Assembly: GCF_003339505.1 (NCBI RefSeq)
Contig: NZ_QPIW01000002.1
Span: 124,001-188,000 of the forward strand
Direction: 5' to 3'
Source: Runella aurantiaca
GTDB taxonomy: Bacteria; Bacteroidota; Bacteroidia; Cytophagales; Spirosomataceae
DNA: 64,000 nt
Positions 27,073 to 35,453 of the stretch are shown piece by piece. Made by a program: the position numbers and the translations under genes. Under the pieces are notes generated by a model, which was not told where the DNA came from, searched no databases, and saw nothing but the letters and a program-made list of their open reading frames with translations. Position 1 is the stretch's first letter. Each line of letters starts with the position of its first letter.

Positions 27073-28431
27073 CTACTGCGCCGTGAAGATATTCTTCATG
27101 GCATCTTCGTAGTAGAACAGGCGCTCGTTGAGCACGTTCAGCGCTTCGGCTTTGTCTTTAGACCATACCAAAATCGACAGATTATGCTCTGATGCTCCGT
27201 ATGAAATCATCCGAATTGGAATGTGTTTCATGGCCTCAAATACTTTCAGAGCGATTCCTTCTTTGTCGGCTTTGAAATCCCCTACGATGCAGATGATGGA
27301 CAAATCGCGATCGTGCTCTTCCAAATCGGCGATTTCGCTCAACTCTGCCGTGATTTCGGCTAAATTCGTGTCATTGTCGATGGTGACCGAAACCGATACT
27401 TCGGAGGTCGTAATCATATCGACGGGGGTTTTGTATTTTTCAAAAATCTCAAATACCCGACGCAGAAACCCGTAGGCATTCAGCATACGTGTCGAGTGAA
27501 TATAAATGGCCGTGAGGCCGTCTTTGGCGGCAATGGCTTTGATTTCGCGGTCGGTAGTGGTCGTTGCAATCAACGTGCCGAAGGCTTGCGGCTCCATCGT
27601 GTTTTTCAAACGTACGGGTACACCACGCATTTTGGCAGGCGTGATGGTACTTGGGTGGAGGATTTTGGCTCCGAAATATGCCAGTTCAGCGGCTTCTTCA
27701 AACGTTAACTCACGGATGGGGAACGTACGTTTTACGATGCGTGGATCGTTGTTGTGCATTCCGTCGATGTCGGTCCAGATTTGAATTTCTTCGGCCCGAA
27801 TCGCCCCGCCAATCAACGACGCGGTATAGTCAGAACCGCCGCGTTTGAGATTATCCACTTCGCCACGAGGATTACGGCAAATGAATCCCTGCGTGATAAT
27901 GAGTTGTTTGTCGGTCTGGTGGTCGAGCATGTCGCCCAAAAGTGCCTCAATGGTTTCCAGTTCAGGCTCGCCGTCGGTGTCGATGCGCATGAAATCAAGC
28001 GCTGGCAGCAGTACAGAGCTTTCGCTCTGCTCTTCCAGATAGCCCTGAAACAGTTGCGTGCTCATGATTTCGCCCTGCGCCACCAATTCTTTGTCTTGTT
28101 TGAGGGTAAAAGGACGGCTTTTCAACACCGAACGAATAAAATTGAATTCATTGTCGACGATGGTCTGTCCTTTTTTCAGACTTTCTTCGGTGCTGTATAA
28201 TTCTTTGATAAACGCATCGTAGTGCGCCTTCAAGGCATCTATTTTTTCCTGTACTTCGGCGTCATTGTTCGCTTTTGCCGATTCTCCCATCGAAATCAAC
28301 GCATTGGTCGTACCAGATAGGGCCGACAATACCACAATTTTGCGACCGCTGTCGGCCGTAATAAGTGTTCTGATTGAGTGCATCCGTTCGGGTTTTCCTA
28401 CCGACGTTCCGCCAAATTTCCAAACTTGCAT
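27073..28431 (-). CDS. lysC: Aspartate kinase (monofunctional)
   Basis: First step of the aspartate pathway to lysine, threonine and methionine. At 452 residues it is complete. The N-terminal kinase domain starts MQVWKFGGTSVGKPERM and contains RGGSDYTASLIGGAIRAEEIQIWTD in part (near residue 198) and the FGAKILHPSTI segment; the C-terminal 150 residues are ACT domains (MITTSEVSVSVTID; ISYGASEHNLSILV) that would mediate feedback control. No homoserine dehydrogenase domain is fused. The symbol assumes the usual name for a monofunctional enzyme. It stands next to the REP cluster at its 3' end. Confidence 0.95.
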   Translation of the reverse strand: MQVWKFGGTSVGKPERMHSIRTLITADSGRKIVVLSALSGTTNALISMGESAKANNDAEVQEKIDALKAHYDAFIKELYSTEESLKKGQTIVDNEFNFIRSVLKSRPFTLKQDKELVAQGEIMSTQLFQGYLEEQSESSVLLPALDFMRIDTDGEPELETIEALLGDMLDHQTDKQLIITQGFICRNPRGEVDNLKRGGSDYTASLIGGAIRAEEIQIWTDIDGMHNNDPRIVKRTFPIRELTFEEAAELAYFGAKILHPSTITPAKMRGVPVRLKNTMEPQAFGTLIATTTTDREIKAIAAKDGLTAIYIHSTRMLNAYGFLRRVFEIFEKYKTPVDMITTSEVSVSVTIDNDTNLAEITAELSEIADLEEHDRDLSIICIVGDFKADKEGIALKVFEAMKHIPIRMISYGASEHNLSILVWSKDKAEALNVLNERLFYYEDAMKNIFTAQ

Positions 28432-28490
28432 TGTTGTATATTAAATTAATGTACTGGTGAATTTTTGTTTTGAGTCAGGAATCTCATCAA

Positions 28491-29456
28491 TTACTTAATA
28501 ATCCCTTTTTCTTTGAGATGCTTTTCAAATTTGATGTCATCGAAAACTTCATCGTAACGACTGTTTACTTTTTTGATTTTTTTGTCATCAATAATATTTT
28601 GTAAAAATTCCGCAAAGTCTCGGTTTTCGCTGGCCAATCTATCCATAGAATCTATATCTAATTCCTTTTTGATAGCGGCAGGCACTATAATTTGGCTACT
28701 TTCAATGTTTTCACCGTCGAGCTTTATAAGACCTATCCCAAACGAATTAGCAAGTCTTCTACTTTCTTCAATTACCTCCTCATCTAACTTTAATGTTACT
28801 AAGTAACCTTCATTGGCCCAGCTTGAATTAGAAACTGCCTGAAAATAAGCTTCTCTGAGGTTTCCAATATCTAAACGAATTTTCATTTCAAACGAAAACA
28901 GTTTGGTAGAAGTAATTGCAAAATCATTTTGAAAGTCGATAACTACTCTTTCGTACTGCCTGATTTTGTCATTGAAAGAGAAATAAGCTCCTACTAAATC
29001 TGGATGAATCCATTTGTTGTATCCTTTTTTACTCCTAAGTGAATTCTCATGAAAGATTGTTTTCAGTTTTGCACCCCTAAAGTGATGAAAAGTGTCAGCA
29101 AATTTTACGAGTAAAGGATGCAAATCACGCTCATGAAATTTCTCAGCTTTTACAATTGTTTGTTCTACTATAACCTGTTCCGAGTGATTTTTTTGATTTT
29201 CGGCAGATGGTTTAGGAATGGGGATACCTTTTATCCAAAACTTTGTTGGCCTTTTACCAATAGCTTCAAAAATGCTCTTTTGATTATCACGTATATCAAC
29301 ATACAAGCGTGCTCCCAGCGTTGCCCAAGGTGTTTTTCCTTTTGTATTTAAACTTTTATCGAAACCGAATTCAACGGCTTTTTCCCAAACTTCATTGGTA
29401 GTTAAAGCTTGATTTGCTTTGATAATTGTCTGTTCGGCTAATTCCAGAAAATTCAC
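28491..29456 (-). CDS. HARE-HTH protein with putative PD-(D/E)XK nuclease-like C-terminal domain
   Basis: A 321-residue protein. Residues 1-77 match the HARE-HTH (HB1/ASXL) winged helix: MNFLELAEQTIIKANQALTT, then KGKTPWATLGARLYVDIRDN and FWIKG. This module recurs in restriction endonucleases and chromatin proteins. The C-terminal part resembles a PD-(D/E)XK fold: HPDLVGAYF with Asp153, then KLFSFEMK with Glu190 and Lys192, then REAYFQAVSN, a typical following helix with Gln206. The family (COG2958-like) is uncharacterised. The gene is visibly AT-richer than its neighbours, suggesting transfer. It could be a solitary modification-dependent nuclease or a regulator; the nuclease call is inference from motif spacing. 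Confidence 0.65.
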   Translation of the reverse strand: MNFLELAEQTIIKANQALTTNEVWEKAVEFGFDKSLNTKGKTPWATLGARLYVDIRDNQKSIFEAIGKRPTKFWIKGIPIPKPSAENQKNHSEQVIVEQTIVKAEKFHERDLHPLLVKFADTFHHFRGAKLKTIFHENSLRSKKGYNKWIHPDLVGAYFSFNDKIRQYERVVIDFQNDFAITSTKLFSFEMKIRLDIGNLREAYFQAVSNSSWANEGYLVTLKLDEEVIEESRRLANSFGIGLIKLDGENIESSQIIVPAAIKKELDIDSMDRLASENRDFAEFLQNIIDDKKIKKVNSRYDEVFDDIKFEKHLKEKGIIK

Positions 29457-29475
29457 TTGTGTTGATTTAAATCGT

Positions 29476-29736
29476 TTATTTTAAAATCGAATTTTCTTTC
29501 CCTCTTCTCACCATGCCCCAAATCGCAATTCCGACCCATACTATATTGACTACGGCAGAAGGAATGGCATCGTGAAATAGGGTATTGACAATCAGACAAA
29601 TACTGCCAGCTAAATTGGCCCATAAATAAAAATGGGAGTTGGGATGCAAACGGCCGCTGATGTTGAGCGCGTACGCGGCTACGACCAATACTGAACCAAT
29701 CCAGCCAAGAACGTCTATGATAATGCGTTGGGACAT
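29476..29736 (-). CDS. Small membrane protein, CBU_0592-like family
   Basis: An 86-residue protein with three hydrophobic segments (LGWIGSVLVVAAYALNISG; YLWANLAGSICLIVNTLFH; AVVNIVWVGIAIWGMV) and a charged tail. The pattern G-W-x-G-x-x-x-x-x-A-Y followed by a helix with NxxG and a final helix with NxxW matches the CBU_0592-like domain family, whose function is unknown. It is monocistronic and separated by about 20 bp from the AT-rich HARE-HTH gene downstream. Confidence 0.8.
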   Translation of the reverse strand: MSQRIIIDVLGWIGSVLVVAAYALNISGRLHPNSHFYLWANLAGSICLIVNTLFHDAIPSAVVNIVWVGIAIWGMVRRGKENSILK

Positions 29737-29789
29737 CTTTTGAAATTTTTCGCAAAATTACGGGATAAATCGGTAGAAACCTGTGGGTT

Positions 29790-30473
29790 TTACCAATACT
29801 TGAAAATTGTGGTAATAATCTTGTAACCAGCCAGAATAACGCCTTTCAGGGTGCCCGAAATCTTCGAAAAACCAATACGCTTTCGGTACTTTACGGGTAC
29901 TTCGGTGGTTTTCATGCCGTGCTTGGCGGCTTTGAGTTGCATCTCGACGGTCCAGCCGTAGGTGGTATCTTGCATATCCAACGCCAAAAGTTTATCCCAT
30001 TTGATGGCTCTAAACGGCCCCAAATCCGTATAGCTGACGCCATAAAGCAGGCGCATCAAAAACGTAGCGAGCCAATTGCCAAATACCTGCTGGGGCGTCA
30101 TGGAGCCGCTCTCGCGCTTTCCCAAGGCCCGTGAGCCAATCACCATGTCGTAGTTTTCTTCGAGAATGGGTTTCACCAAATCGGGGAGTTGTTCGGGATA
30201 ATCAGAGTGGTCGCCATCTACAAAAACAATGATGTCGGGTGGTAGTTTGAGCGACTGCACGTACGCCATGCCGCGCAAACACGCTCTGCCATAGGCGGGC
30301 AAAGGTTCAGGCACTACGGTAGCGCCCGCTTCGGCCGCGCGGGCCGCCGTTTGGTCGGTGGAGCGATTGTCGACCACGACGATTTCCCGCACCCATTCTT
30401 TCGGAATTTCGGCAATGACTTTTCCAATGGCTTCCTGTTCGTTGTAGGCAGGAATGATGACGATAATGTTCAA
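29790..30473 (-). CDS. Glycosyltransferase family 2 (dolichyl-phosphate mannosyltransferase-like)
   Basis: A 227-residue GT-A fold glycosyltransferase: the N-terminal IVIIPAYNEQEAIGKVI, DNRSTDQTAARA, and the metal-binding VFVDGDHSDYPEQL motif near residue 89. It lacks C-terminal membrane helices, so it resembles soluble polyprenol-phosphate sugar transferases that use nucleotide sugars and an undecaprenyl-phosphate acceptor at the inner face of the membrane. The exact sugar and acceptor cannot be read. It is oppositely oriented to bshC, sharing a 150-bp promoter region with it. Confidence 0.9.
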   Translation of the reverse strand: MNIIVIIPAYNEQEAIGKVIAEIPKEWVREIVVVDNRSTDQTAARAAEAGATVVPEPLPAYGRACLRGMAYVQSLKLPPDIIVFVDGDHSDYPEQLPDLVKPILEENYDMVIGSRALGKRESGSMTPQQVFGNWLATFLMRLLYGVSYTDLGPFRAIKWDKLLALDMQDTTYGWTVEMQLKAAKHGMKTTEVPVKYRKRIGFSKISGTLKGVILAGYKIITTIFKYW

Positions 30474-30621
30474 AAGAATTAGGGTTTAGCATTTAAGAGC
30501 AGTAGTTGCAAAGATAGGGAAACTTTACGGAGAGGTGTTTCGTTTAAGTGTTTAGACTTGGAAGCGGAATGTTGATTCTCAATGTCTAACCGTTTTGGCG
30601 AACTGATCCGGTGTCTGTCTA

Positions 30622-32250
30622 ATGTCAAATTTTCCCTCAAACATGCATTGTCAACCCTTACCACTTGAAACTACGGGCGCGTTCCCACCGCTTTTCTTAG
30701 ACTACATTTCCCAAAAAGCTCATTTACAGCCTTTTTACGGACATTTTCCGACATTAAGCAATTTTGAAAAACAGATAAAAGACAAAAGTCAATTTCCGCC
30801 TGAACACCGGGCTGTGCTTGTAAAAGCGCTTGAACGGCAGTATAAAAATATATCGGTCAAACCAGATTTAGCCATTCTGAATGAGCCAAATACATTTGTG
30901 GTTACCACTGGTCACCAGCTAAATATATTTACGGGGCCATTGTACGTCATTTATAAAATTGTCACGGCCGTCACTTTGGCGCGAAAATTACAGGCTGCTT
31001 ATCCCGACTCGAAGTTCGTGCCTGTCTACTGGATGGCTACGGAAGACCATGATTTTGAGGAAATCAGTTACTTTAATCTTTTTGGCAAAAAATATACCTG
31101 GCAAACCCAACAGCGCGGTGCGGTAGGGCGTATGACGCCCCGCGAATTGGGCGAAGCGCTCAAAATCCTGCCTGAGCGGGTTCCTGTGTTTGAAAAAGCT
31201 TATTTGCAATGCGATACCCTGGCCGATGCCGTGCGGTGCTATATGAATGAGCTTTTTGGGGCCGAGGGTTTGGTATGCATTGATGGCGACGATGCCGAAC
31301 TAAAACGTTTGTTTTTACCCGTCGTTGAATCGGAAATTCTGCAACAGGAAGCGCACAAAATCAGCAATGCCACCACGCAAAAACTCGAAGCAGAAGGCTA
31401 TCACACGCAGATTACGCCCCGCGAAATCAACTTTTTTTATTTGATAGATGGCCTGCGCGAGCGCATCGTCAAAGAGGGAGATATTTATCGGGTACTCAAC
31501 AGTGATTTGACTTTTTCGCAGGAAGAAATTATCGCCATTGCGCATCAACATCCCGAGCGTTTTAGCCCAAATGTAGTCTTGCGACCTTTGTATCAGGAGA
31601 TTATCTTGCCCAACCTTGCTTACATCGGCGGGCCTTCTGAAGTGCCGTATTGGTTGCAGTTGAAGGGAATTTTTGATTATTTCCAAGTGCCTTTCCCGAT
31701 GTTATTGCCGCGAAATTTTGCATTATACATCAATTCTGCCAGTCAAAAACGGGCCGAGAAACTGGGCGTAACCGTTGAAGAATTGTTCTGGGATGATGTA
31801 AAACTACGTAAGACGTTTGTTGAAAAAACATCTTCGTTGTCGTTGGAACTCGACGAGGAGAAACGTGCTATTGAGGAGGTTTTTGTGGCTATTTTGCGTA
31901 AAGCTATTTCCATTGATAAGACCTTGGAAGGCGCGGTAAATGCCGAAAAAACCAAGGTGCTTAATACCTTGGAAAACGTAGAAAAACGCCTAAAAAAAGC
32001 AGAAGAGCGCAATTATGAAACGGAAGTCAATCAGTTGTTGGGCCTAAAATCAAAACTTTTTCCGAACGGAAGTTTGCAGGAACGGAGCGATAATTTTCTG
32101 AATTTTTACTTGAACGATAATACATTTTTGGAGAAACTACTGGGAACATTCGACCCGCTGGATTTTAGCTTTAATATTTTGACCGACGAAGAAGGGGAAG
32201 AAGAAGTGTTTTCTTCCGACAATGCTACGGGGCGAAACAACCCAGCATAA
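30622..32250 (+). CDS. bshC: Bacillithiol biosynthesis cysteine-adding enzyme BshC
   Basis: Last step of bacillithiol synthesis: attaches cysteine to GlcN-malate. At 542 residues it has the family's usual length. Diagnostic segments are TTGHQLNIFTGPLYVIYKI near residue 93, VPVYWMATEDHDFEEI near residue 134, RELGEALKILPE, and a long C-terminal coiled coil (about residues 375-475) characteristic of BshC. The gene starts at 30622 with MSNFPSNMHCQPLPLE; a second ATG (MHCQ) seven codons on is possible. bshA and bshB are not in this window, but a YpdA-type bacillithiol reductase is at 53.5 kb. Confidence 0.95.
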   Translation: MSNFPSNMHCQPLPLETTGAFPPLFLDYISQKAHLQPFYGHFPTLSNFEKQIKDKSQFPPEHRAVLVKALERQYKNISVKPDLAILNEPNTFVVTTGHQLNIFTGPLYVIYKIVTAVTLARKLQAAYPDSKFVPVYWMATEDHDFEEISYFNLFGKKYTWQTQQRGAVGRMTPRELGEALKILPERVPVFEKAYLQCDTLADAVRCYMNELFGAEGLVCIDGDDAELKRLFLPVVESEILQQEAHKISNATTQKLEAEGYHTQITPREINFFYLIDGLRERIVKEGDIYRVLNSDLTFSQEEIIAIAHQHPERFSPNVVLRPLYQEIILPNLAYIGGPSEVPYWLQLKGIFDYFQVPFPMLLPRNFALYINSASQKRAEKLGVTVEELFWDDVKLRKTFVEKTSSLSLELDEEKRAIEEVFVAILRKAISIDKTLEGAVNAEKTKVLNTLENVEKRLKKAEERNYETEVNQLLGLKSKLFPNGSLQERSDNFLNFYLNDNTFLEKLLGTFDPLDFSFNILTDEEGEEEVFSSDNATGRNNPA

Positions 32251-32275
32251 AAGCGTTTTTCTCGTTGCTATAAAA

Positions 32276-32311
32276 ACGACAAAGCCGTCTCTCTTGGGAC
32301 GGCTTTGTCGT
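32276..32311. terminator. Strong hairpin between bshC and DUF2853 gene
   Basis: A 14-bp perfect stem (32276-32289 with 32298-32311) with an 8-nt loop separates the two convergent genes. On the minus strand it is followed by a T run (TTTTTATA), so it is a good terminator for the DUF2853 gene; on the plus strand it may still protect bshC mRNA. Confidence 0.85.
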
Positions 32312-32331
32312 GAAAAAGAGTTTCGTATAGT

Positions 32332-32667
32332 CTATGCGTAGATAGCTTCTTTTCCAAATTTTTTGACAAGCAGGTAATAAAATACTACTCGTAATTTACG
32401 GTTGATGCCTTTGAGCGTTGCGACCGTTTCGGCAATGGCGGCGTCCAATTCTGGGCCGTCGGCCAATCCTAATTTACCAATCAAAAAGTTGGTTTTTACG
32501 CGGTCTAGTTCTTCCTGATCTGATGAAGCCACTAAAGAAGAATCCTGATTGTAAATGGAGGGGCCTAAGCCTTTGGCTACTGCTGTCACAAGAGCCTCGT
32601 CGGCCGCTACTCCAACACTGCTTAATTGTTCCAGCGACTTTTCAACAACATCTGAGAATGCACTCAT
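32332..32667 (-). CDS. DUF2853 family protein
   Basis: A 111-residue soluble helical protein. The GLGPSIYNQDSSLVASSDQEEL stretch in part, NFLIGKLGLADGPELDAAI near residue 65 and the final FYYLLVKKFGKEAIY are the recognisable DUF2853 conserved blocks, and length fits the family. The family is widespread in Proteobacteria and Bacteroidota and has no assigned function. It is monocistronic with a strong hairpin at its 3' end. Confidence 0.85.
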   Translation of the reverse strand: MSAFSDVVEKSLEQLSSVGVAADEALVTAVAKGLGPSIYNQDSSLVASSDQEELDRVKTNFLIGKLGLADGPELDAAIAETVATLKGINRKLRVVFYYLLVKKFGKEAIYA

Positions 32668-32755
32668 GATTTTATGGTTTTTAGGTGAAAATAAGGGATT
32701 TGACTAAAAGAGGTGAATAATCGAAAAAAGGCGTTAAAACTGCAAGTTTTTTGGC

Positions 32756-33463
32756 TTATTTTTTGAATCTTTTGAATGAATACCAGTGTTGGAGTACTTC
32801 GTAGGTAAGCTCATAGTCGCTCGACAGGAGCAAAAATTCCTCCGAAAAATTACAATAATAACGAAACCGCTCCAACCGCTCACCACTCAGTTCGGTGGCC
32901 TGACCCGCAATCATGGCAAAGCGGTAGTTAGCCAAATCGCGGCGGCGTTTTTCCTGCATCAACATGGCCACTTTTCGGTCTTCTTTGGCCGATTTACTAA
33001 ACAGCTCGTACAGCAGACTGATGGGAGATTGCGCCATTTTGATGGCTTCGCCAAACGATAGATTTTTGCGGGCTTCTGGTTCCGCTACGACCCGGGCAAT
33101 CTCCTTTTGCAGTTCCTGTTCGCGTTTGGAGGCTACCCGTACTTCTGGTAGCTCGATGGCTTTATCCAGTTTTTTCAACATAAACGTCAGCTCTTCGGCA
33201 TCGCCATTCCAGCGGAAAGCACCGCGCTCATGAGTTAGACTGGCAATTTCGATGGAGTCACCAACGGAGGCGTCCAAAAAAAACACACCGTACTTATTGG
33301 TGCGGGTCATGTCGCGGGTTTTCAGGTTGGTGATGGTCGCCAAATTAACACCTTGTTTGGTCGTAACATCCAGTACTTTGCCCAGAACATAGCCTTTTTG
33401 GGCAAAAAGCTGACCTGTAAGTAGGAAAAAAAATAAAAGGAGGAAATGGCTAAAATGCTTCAC
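32756..33463 (-). CDS. Exported protein with carboxypeptidase-like regulatory domain
   Basis: A 235-residue protein with signal peptide MKHFSHFLLLFFFLLTGQLFA. Residues about 24-100 form a CarboxypepD_reg-like beta-sandwich (GYVLGKVLDVTTKQGVNLATI, then TNKYGVFFLDASVGDSIEI), as found at the N-terminus of TonB-dependent receptors. Here no receptor barrel follows; the C-terminal half is a charged helical part. Proteins of this shape are common in Bacteroidota and their role, probably in the periplasm, is not known. Confidence 0.8.
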   Translation of the reverse strand: MKHFSHFLLLFFFLLTGQLFAQKGYVLGKVLDVTTKQGVNLATITNLKTRDMTRTNKYGVFFLDASVGDSIEIASLTHERGAFRWNGDAEELTFMLKKLDKAIELPEVRVASKREQELQKEIARVVAEPEARKNLSFGEAIKMAQSPISLLYELFSKSAKEDRKVAMLMQEKRRRDLANYRFAMIAGQATELSGERLERFRYYCNFSEEFLLLSSDYELTYEVLQHWYSFKRFKK

Positions 33464-33505
33464 ACGTTAGGGTAATAAGACAATAGTTATGAAAACGCCC
33501 ATTAA

Positions 33506-33937
33506 TTACAAATGTTGTTTGCCATCCGATAACCATTTTCGGTAGTCACCGTGGGGAATAAAGATAAATGATTCGACTGATTGACAAAAAAGATACGTCC
33601 AACAAACGCCGTCTGCGCCATTTTCAAGAGTGACGGGAATAGACTGTCGCACGTATTCAGGGTTCCGAATGTGGATTCCTTCGTAGCGGTCCAATGTGAC
33701 GATTGTTTTTTGAAACTCTTTCAACTCCCATACTTCACCGTGTACCCGATGGGGGCTTTGAGGCTGATAAATCGCTCCAGGATAGTCACCCAAATCATAC
33801 AACACACCTGCAAAAGATGCTTTACCGCGCCAAATGCCGTTTAGTCGAATTTTCTTGGCAAACGGGTTGGTAAAGCCCTGCATTAAAGTGCCGTAGACGA
33901 AAATGGACGAATTGGTGAGGGGCAATTCAGGGTTCAC
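33506..33937 (-). CDS. Gamma-glutamylcyclotransferase (AIG2-like) family protein
   Basis: A 143-residue single-domain protein of the GGCT fold. The substrate-binding loop is FVYGTLMQGFTNP near residue 13, followed by YDLGDYPGAIYQP near residue 47 and the probable catalytic Glu in LDRYEGI near residue 84. Family members cyclise gamma-glutamyl amines or dipeptides, releasing 5-oxoproline. The true substrate is uncertain because the family is diverse. The gene begins 13 bp after the stop of the DUF481 gene, so the two could be co-transcribed. Confidence 0.85.
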   Translation of the reverse strand: MNPELPLTNSSIFVYGTLMQGFTNPFAKKIRLNGIWRGKASFAGVLYDLGDYPGAIYQPQSPHRVHGEVWELKEFQKTIVTLDRYEGIHIRNPEYVRQSIPVTLENGADGVCWTYLFCQSVESFIFIPHGDYRKWLSDGKQHL

Positions 33938-33949
33938 AACAATGAGATA

Positions 33950-34786
33950 TTAATTTTCAAAAGACAGTCCGATGGTCCAGCGGAAATCGTTGTTTTTACG
34001 TCCGAGTACTACGTAACTTTCGTACGCATTTTCAAATTTAGTGCGTAAGCTCAAATGATTGCTCATTTTGTAAGCAAAAGTTAAGGAGCCGTTCCAACGA
34101 AAATTGTTTTTGACCGAAATGGCTGGTTGCAAAAATGCAATACTTGTGATGGTAAACTTCCCCGCTTTATCGGGGGCAAATTCTCCCAATAAGCGGGTTG
34201 AATTTCGCCAAACATCAATGTCTTGTCGCTCGGTAAAATCGGTTACTTCGTGTAAAATGAGGTTGGTAACCGAAAAATAAGCCCTCTTTCTCTGAACCAA
34301 CTTTATGCCAATCCCGGCGGCCTGCGTCCACCGATTGAGGATGCGCCTTAAATTGCTTTTATCCCAAGCTACAAAAGCAAGGCCATAAACTTGTTTTTGG
34401 TGCCAAAACGAACCCCGGACATCCGCGAAAAATTCGCGCTCGGCCAACAGCTTATTTTGTTGCCCATAAATAAAAGATGGGCTGCTCGATAGTTTAAATT
34501 GATTGCTTGGTTTCCAGTCCAACGCTGATGTAAGTTGCAATAATATTCGCTCAACGTTTCCCGTAGAAGCCGTTCCGTCGGCATTGAAACGGACGAAAAA
34601 CTGCTTGGTACTATCTTGTTCAGATTCTGCTACTTCTGGATAAGCGGGGTCTTCTTCGTCTTCTTCGGAAGAGGTTTCGGTCGAACTTACCTGCAAGGTA
34701 TCAGGAGTACTTTGGGCCATACAAACAGGTGCAAAGGCTACCAGCAAGCACAGCAGCGCAAGGAGAAAACGTATCATCGTGGTCAA
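33950..34786 (-). CDS. DUF481 family outer-membrane-type protein
   Basis: A 278-residue protein with signal peptide (MTTMIRFLLALLCLLVAFAP), an acidic Ser/Glu/Asp-rich linker (residues 31-60), and a beta-rich C-terminal domain of alternating hydrophobic strands ending in Phe-Glu-Asn. ADGTASTGNVERILLQLTSA and the later strand pattern match DUF481, a YdiY-like outer-membrane barrel family of unknown function. It is probably located in the outer membrane. The neighbouring GGCT gene lies downstream on the same strand. Confidence 0.75.
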   Translation of the reverse strand: MTTMIRFLLALLCLLVAFAPVCMAQSTPDTLQVSSTETSSEEDEEDPAYPEVAESEQDSTKQFFVRFNADGTASTGNVERILLQLTSALDWKPSNQFKLSSSPSFIYGQQNKLLAEREFFADVRGSFWHQKQVYGLAFVAWDKSNLRRILNRWTQAAGIGIKLVQRKRAYFSVTNLILHEVTDFTERQDIDVWRNSTRLLGEFAPDKAGKFTITSIAFLQPAISVKNNFRWNGSLTFAYKMSNHLSLRTKFENAYESYVVLGRKNNDFRWTIGLSFEN

Positions 34787-34823
34787 GGTAGAGTTTAGCT
34801 AACATTTTAGCGGTAAAGATAGC

Positions 34824-35417
34824 TTAAAATTGCAGCGTTACTCCATTGCCGTTGAGAGATACTTTGTCCAAAAGTTGGTGTAAACGAGCATTGTCGGAGC
34901 GGTGAAGGAGGTAATTGGTTACGTCAAAAATTAGCAAAAAACCACCTTGCACTACCACCGCCTGCCCGAATCCCCGGAAGCGGTTTTGGCGGGTAATGGT
35001 CGTTTCGGTTTTTGACTTATCCAATAACCAAAACCCGCTTGTGATGTAGGCCACGTCCAACCCCGAATTGAAAAGCAACGTTTTTTGTAAAGTATAATGC
35101 TCTTTCACGGCCGAAGAAAGGGTAGGAGAAGGGCTTTTTTTACGCAGGCTCAACAAGCCCGCGCCAGCAATCCCTACGTTGACGGCATTCCAATACAAGT
35201 TCATCTCGTGAAAATACCGCGCGCTACCTTCGGCTTTGCCGATGGCAATGCCGCTTACCGCCAGATTGGCCAACGACCATCCGGCCAGTGTCCAAGTTCC
35301 AGTGCGTTGGAGCCGAGCTTGGCGCTCGGTGAGTTGAGGAAGGGTGGGTACAGATTGCGCATAAAGAAGTTGAATGCCTGCAAAAAGCATCAGAAACCCG
35401 ATGAGAGACTTTTTCAT
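34824..35417 (-). CDS. Conserved exported membrane-associated protein, DUF6992-like
   Basis: A 197-residue protein with an N-terminal signal or anchor (MKKSLIGFLMLFAGIQLLYAQ) and three or four further hydrophobic stretches (GWSLANLAVSGIAIG; AVNVGIAGAGLLSL; GLDVAYITSGFWLL; VVVQGGFLLIFDVTNYLL). The pattern reminds me of the DUF6992 family of Bacteroidota, but the assignment rests on memory of a few motifs. Probably an inner or outer membrane protein of unknown role. It is in a run of envelope-type genes on the minus strand. Confidence 0.6.
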   Translation of the reverse strand: MKKSLIGFLMLFAGIQLLYAQSVPTLPQLTERQARLQRTGTWTLAGWSLANLAVSGIAIGKAEGSARYFHEMNLYWNAVNVGIAGAGLLSLRKKSPSPTLSSAVKEHYTLQKTLLFNSGLDVAYITSGFWLLDKSKTETTITRQNRFRGFGQAVVVQGGFLLIFDVTNYLLHRSDNARLHQLLDKVSLNGNGVTLQF

Positions 35418-35453
35418 AATTGTTGCGAGTGGATGAATTATGCGAGTGAGTTG

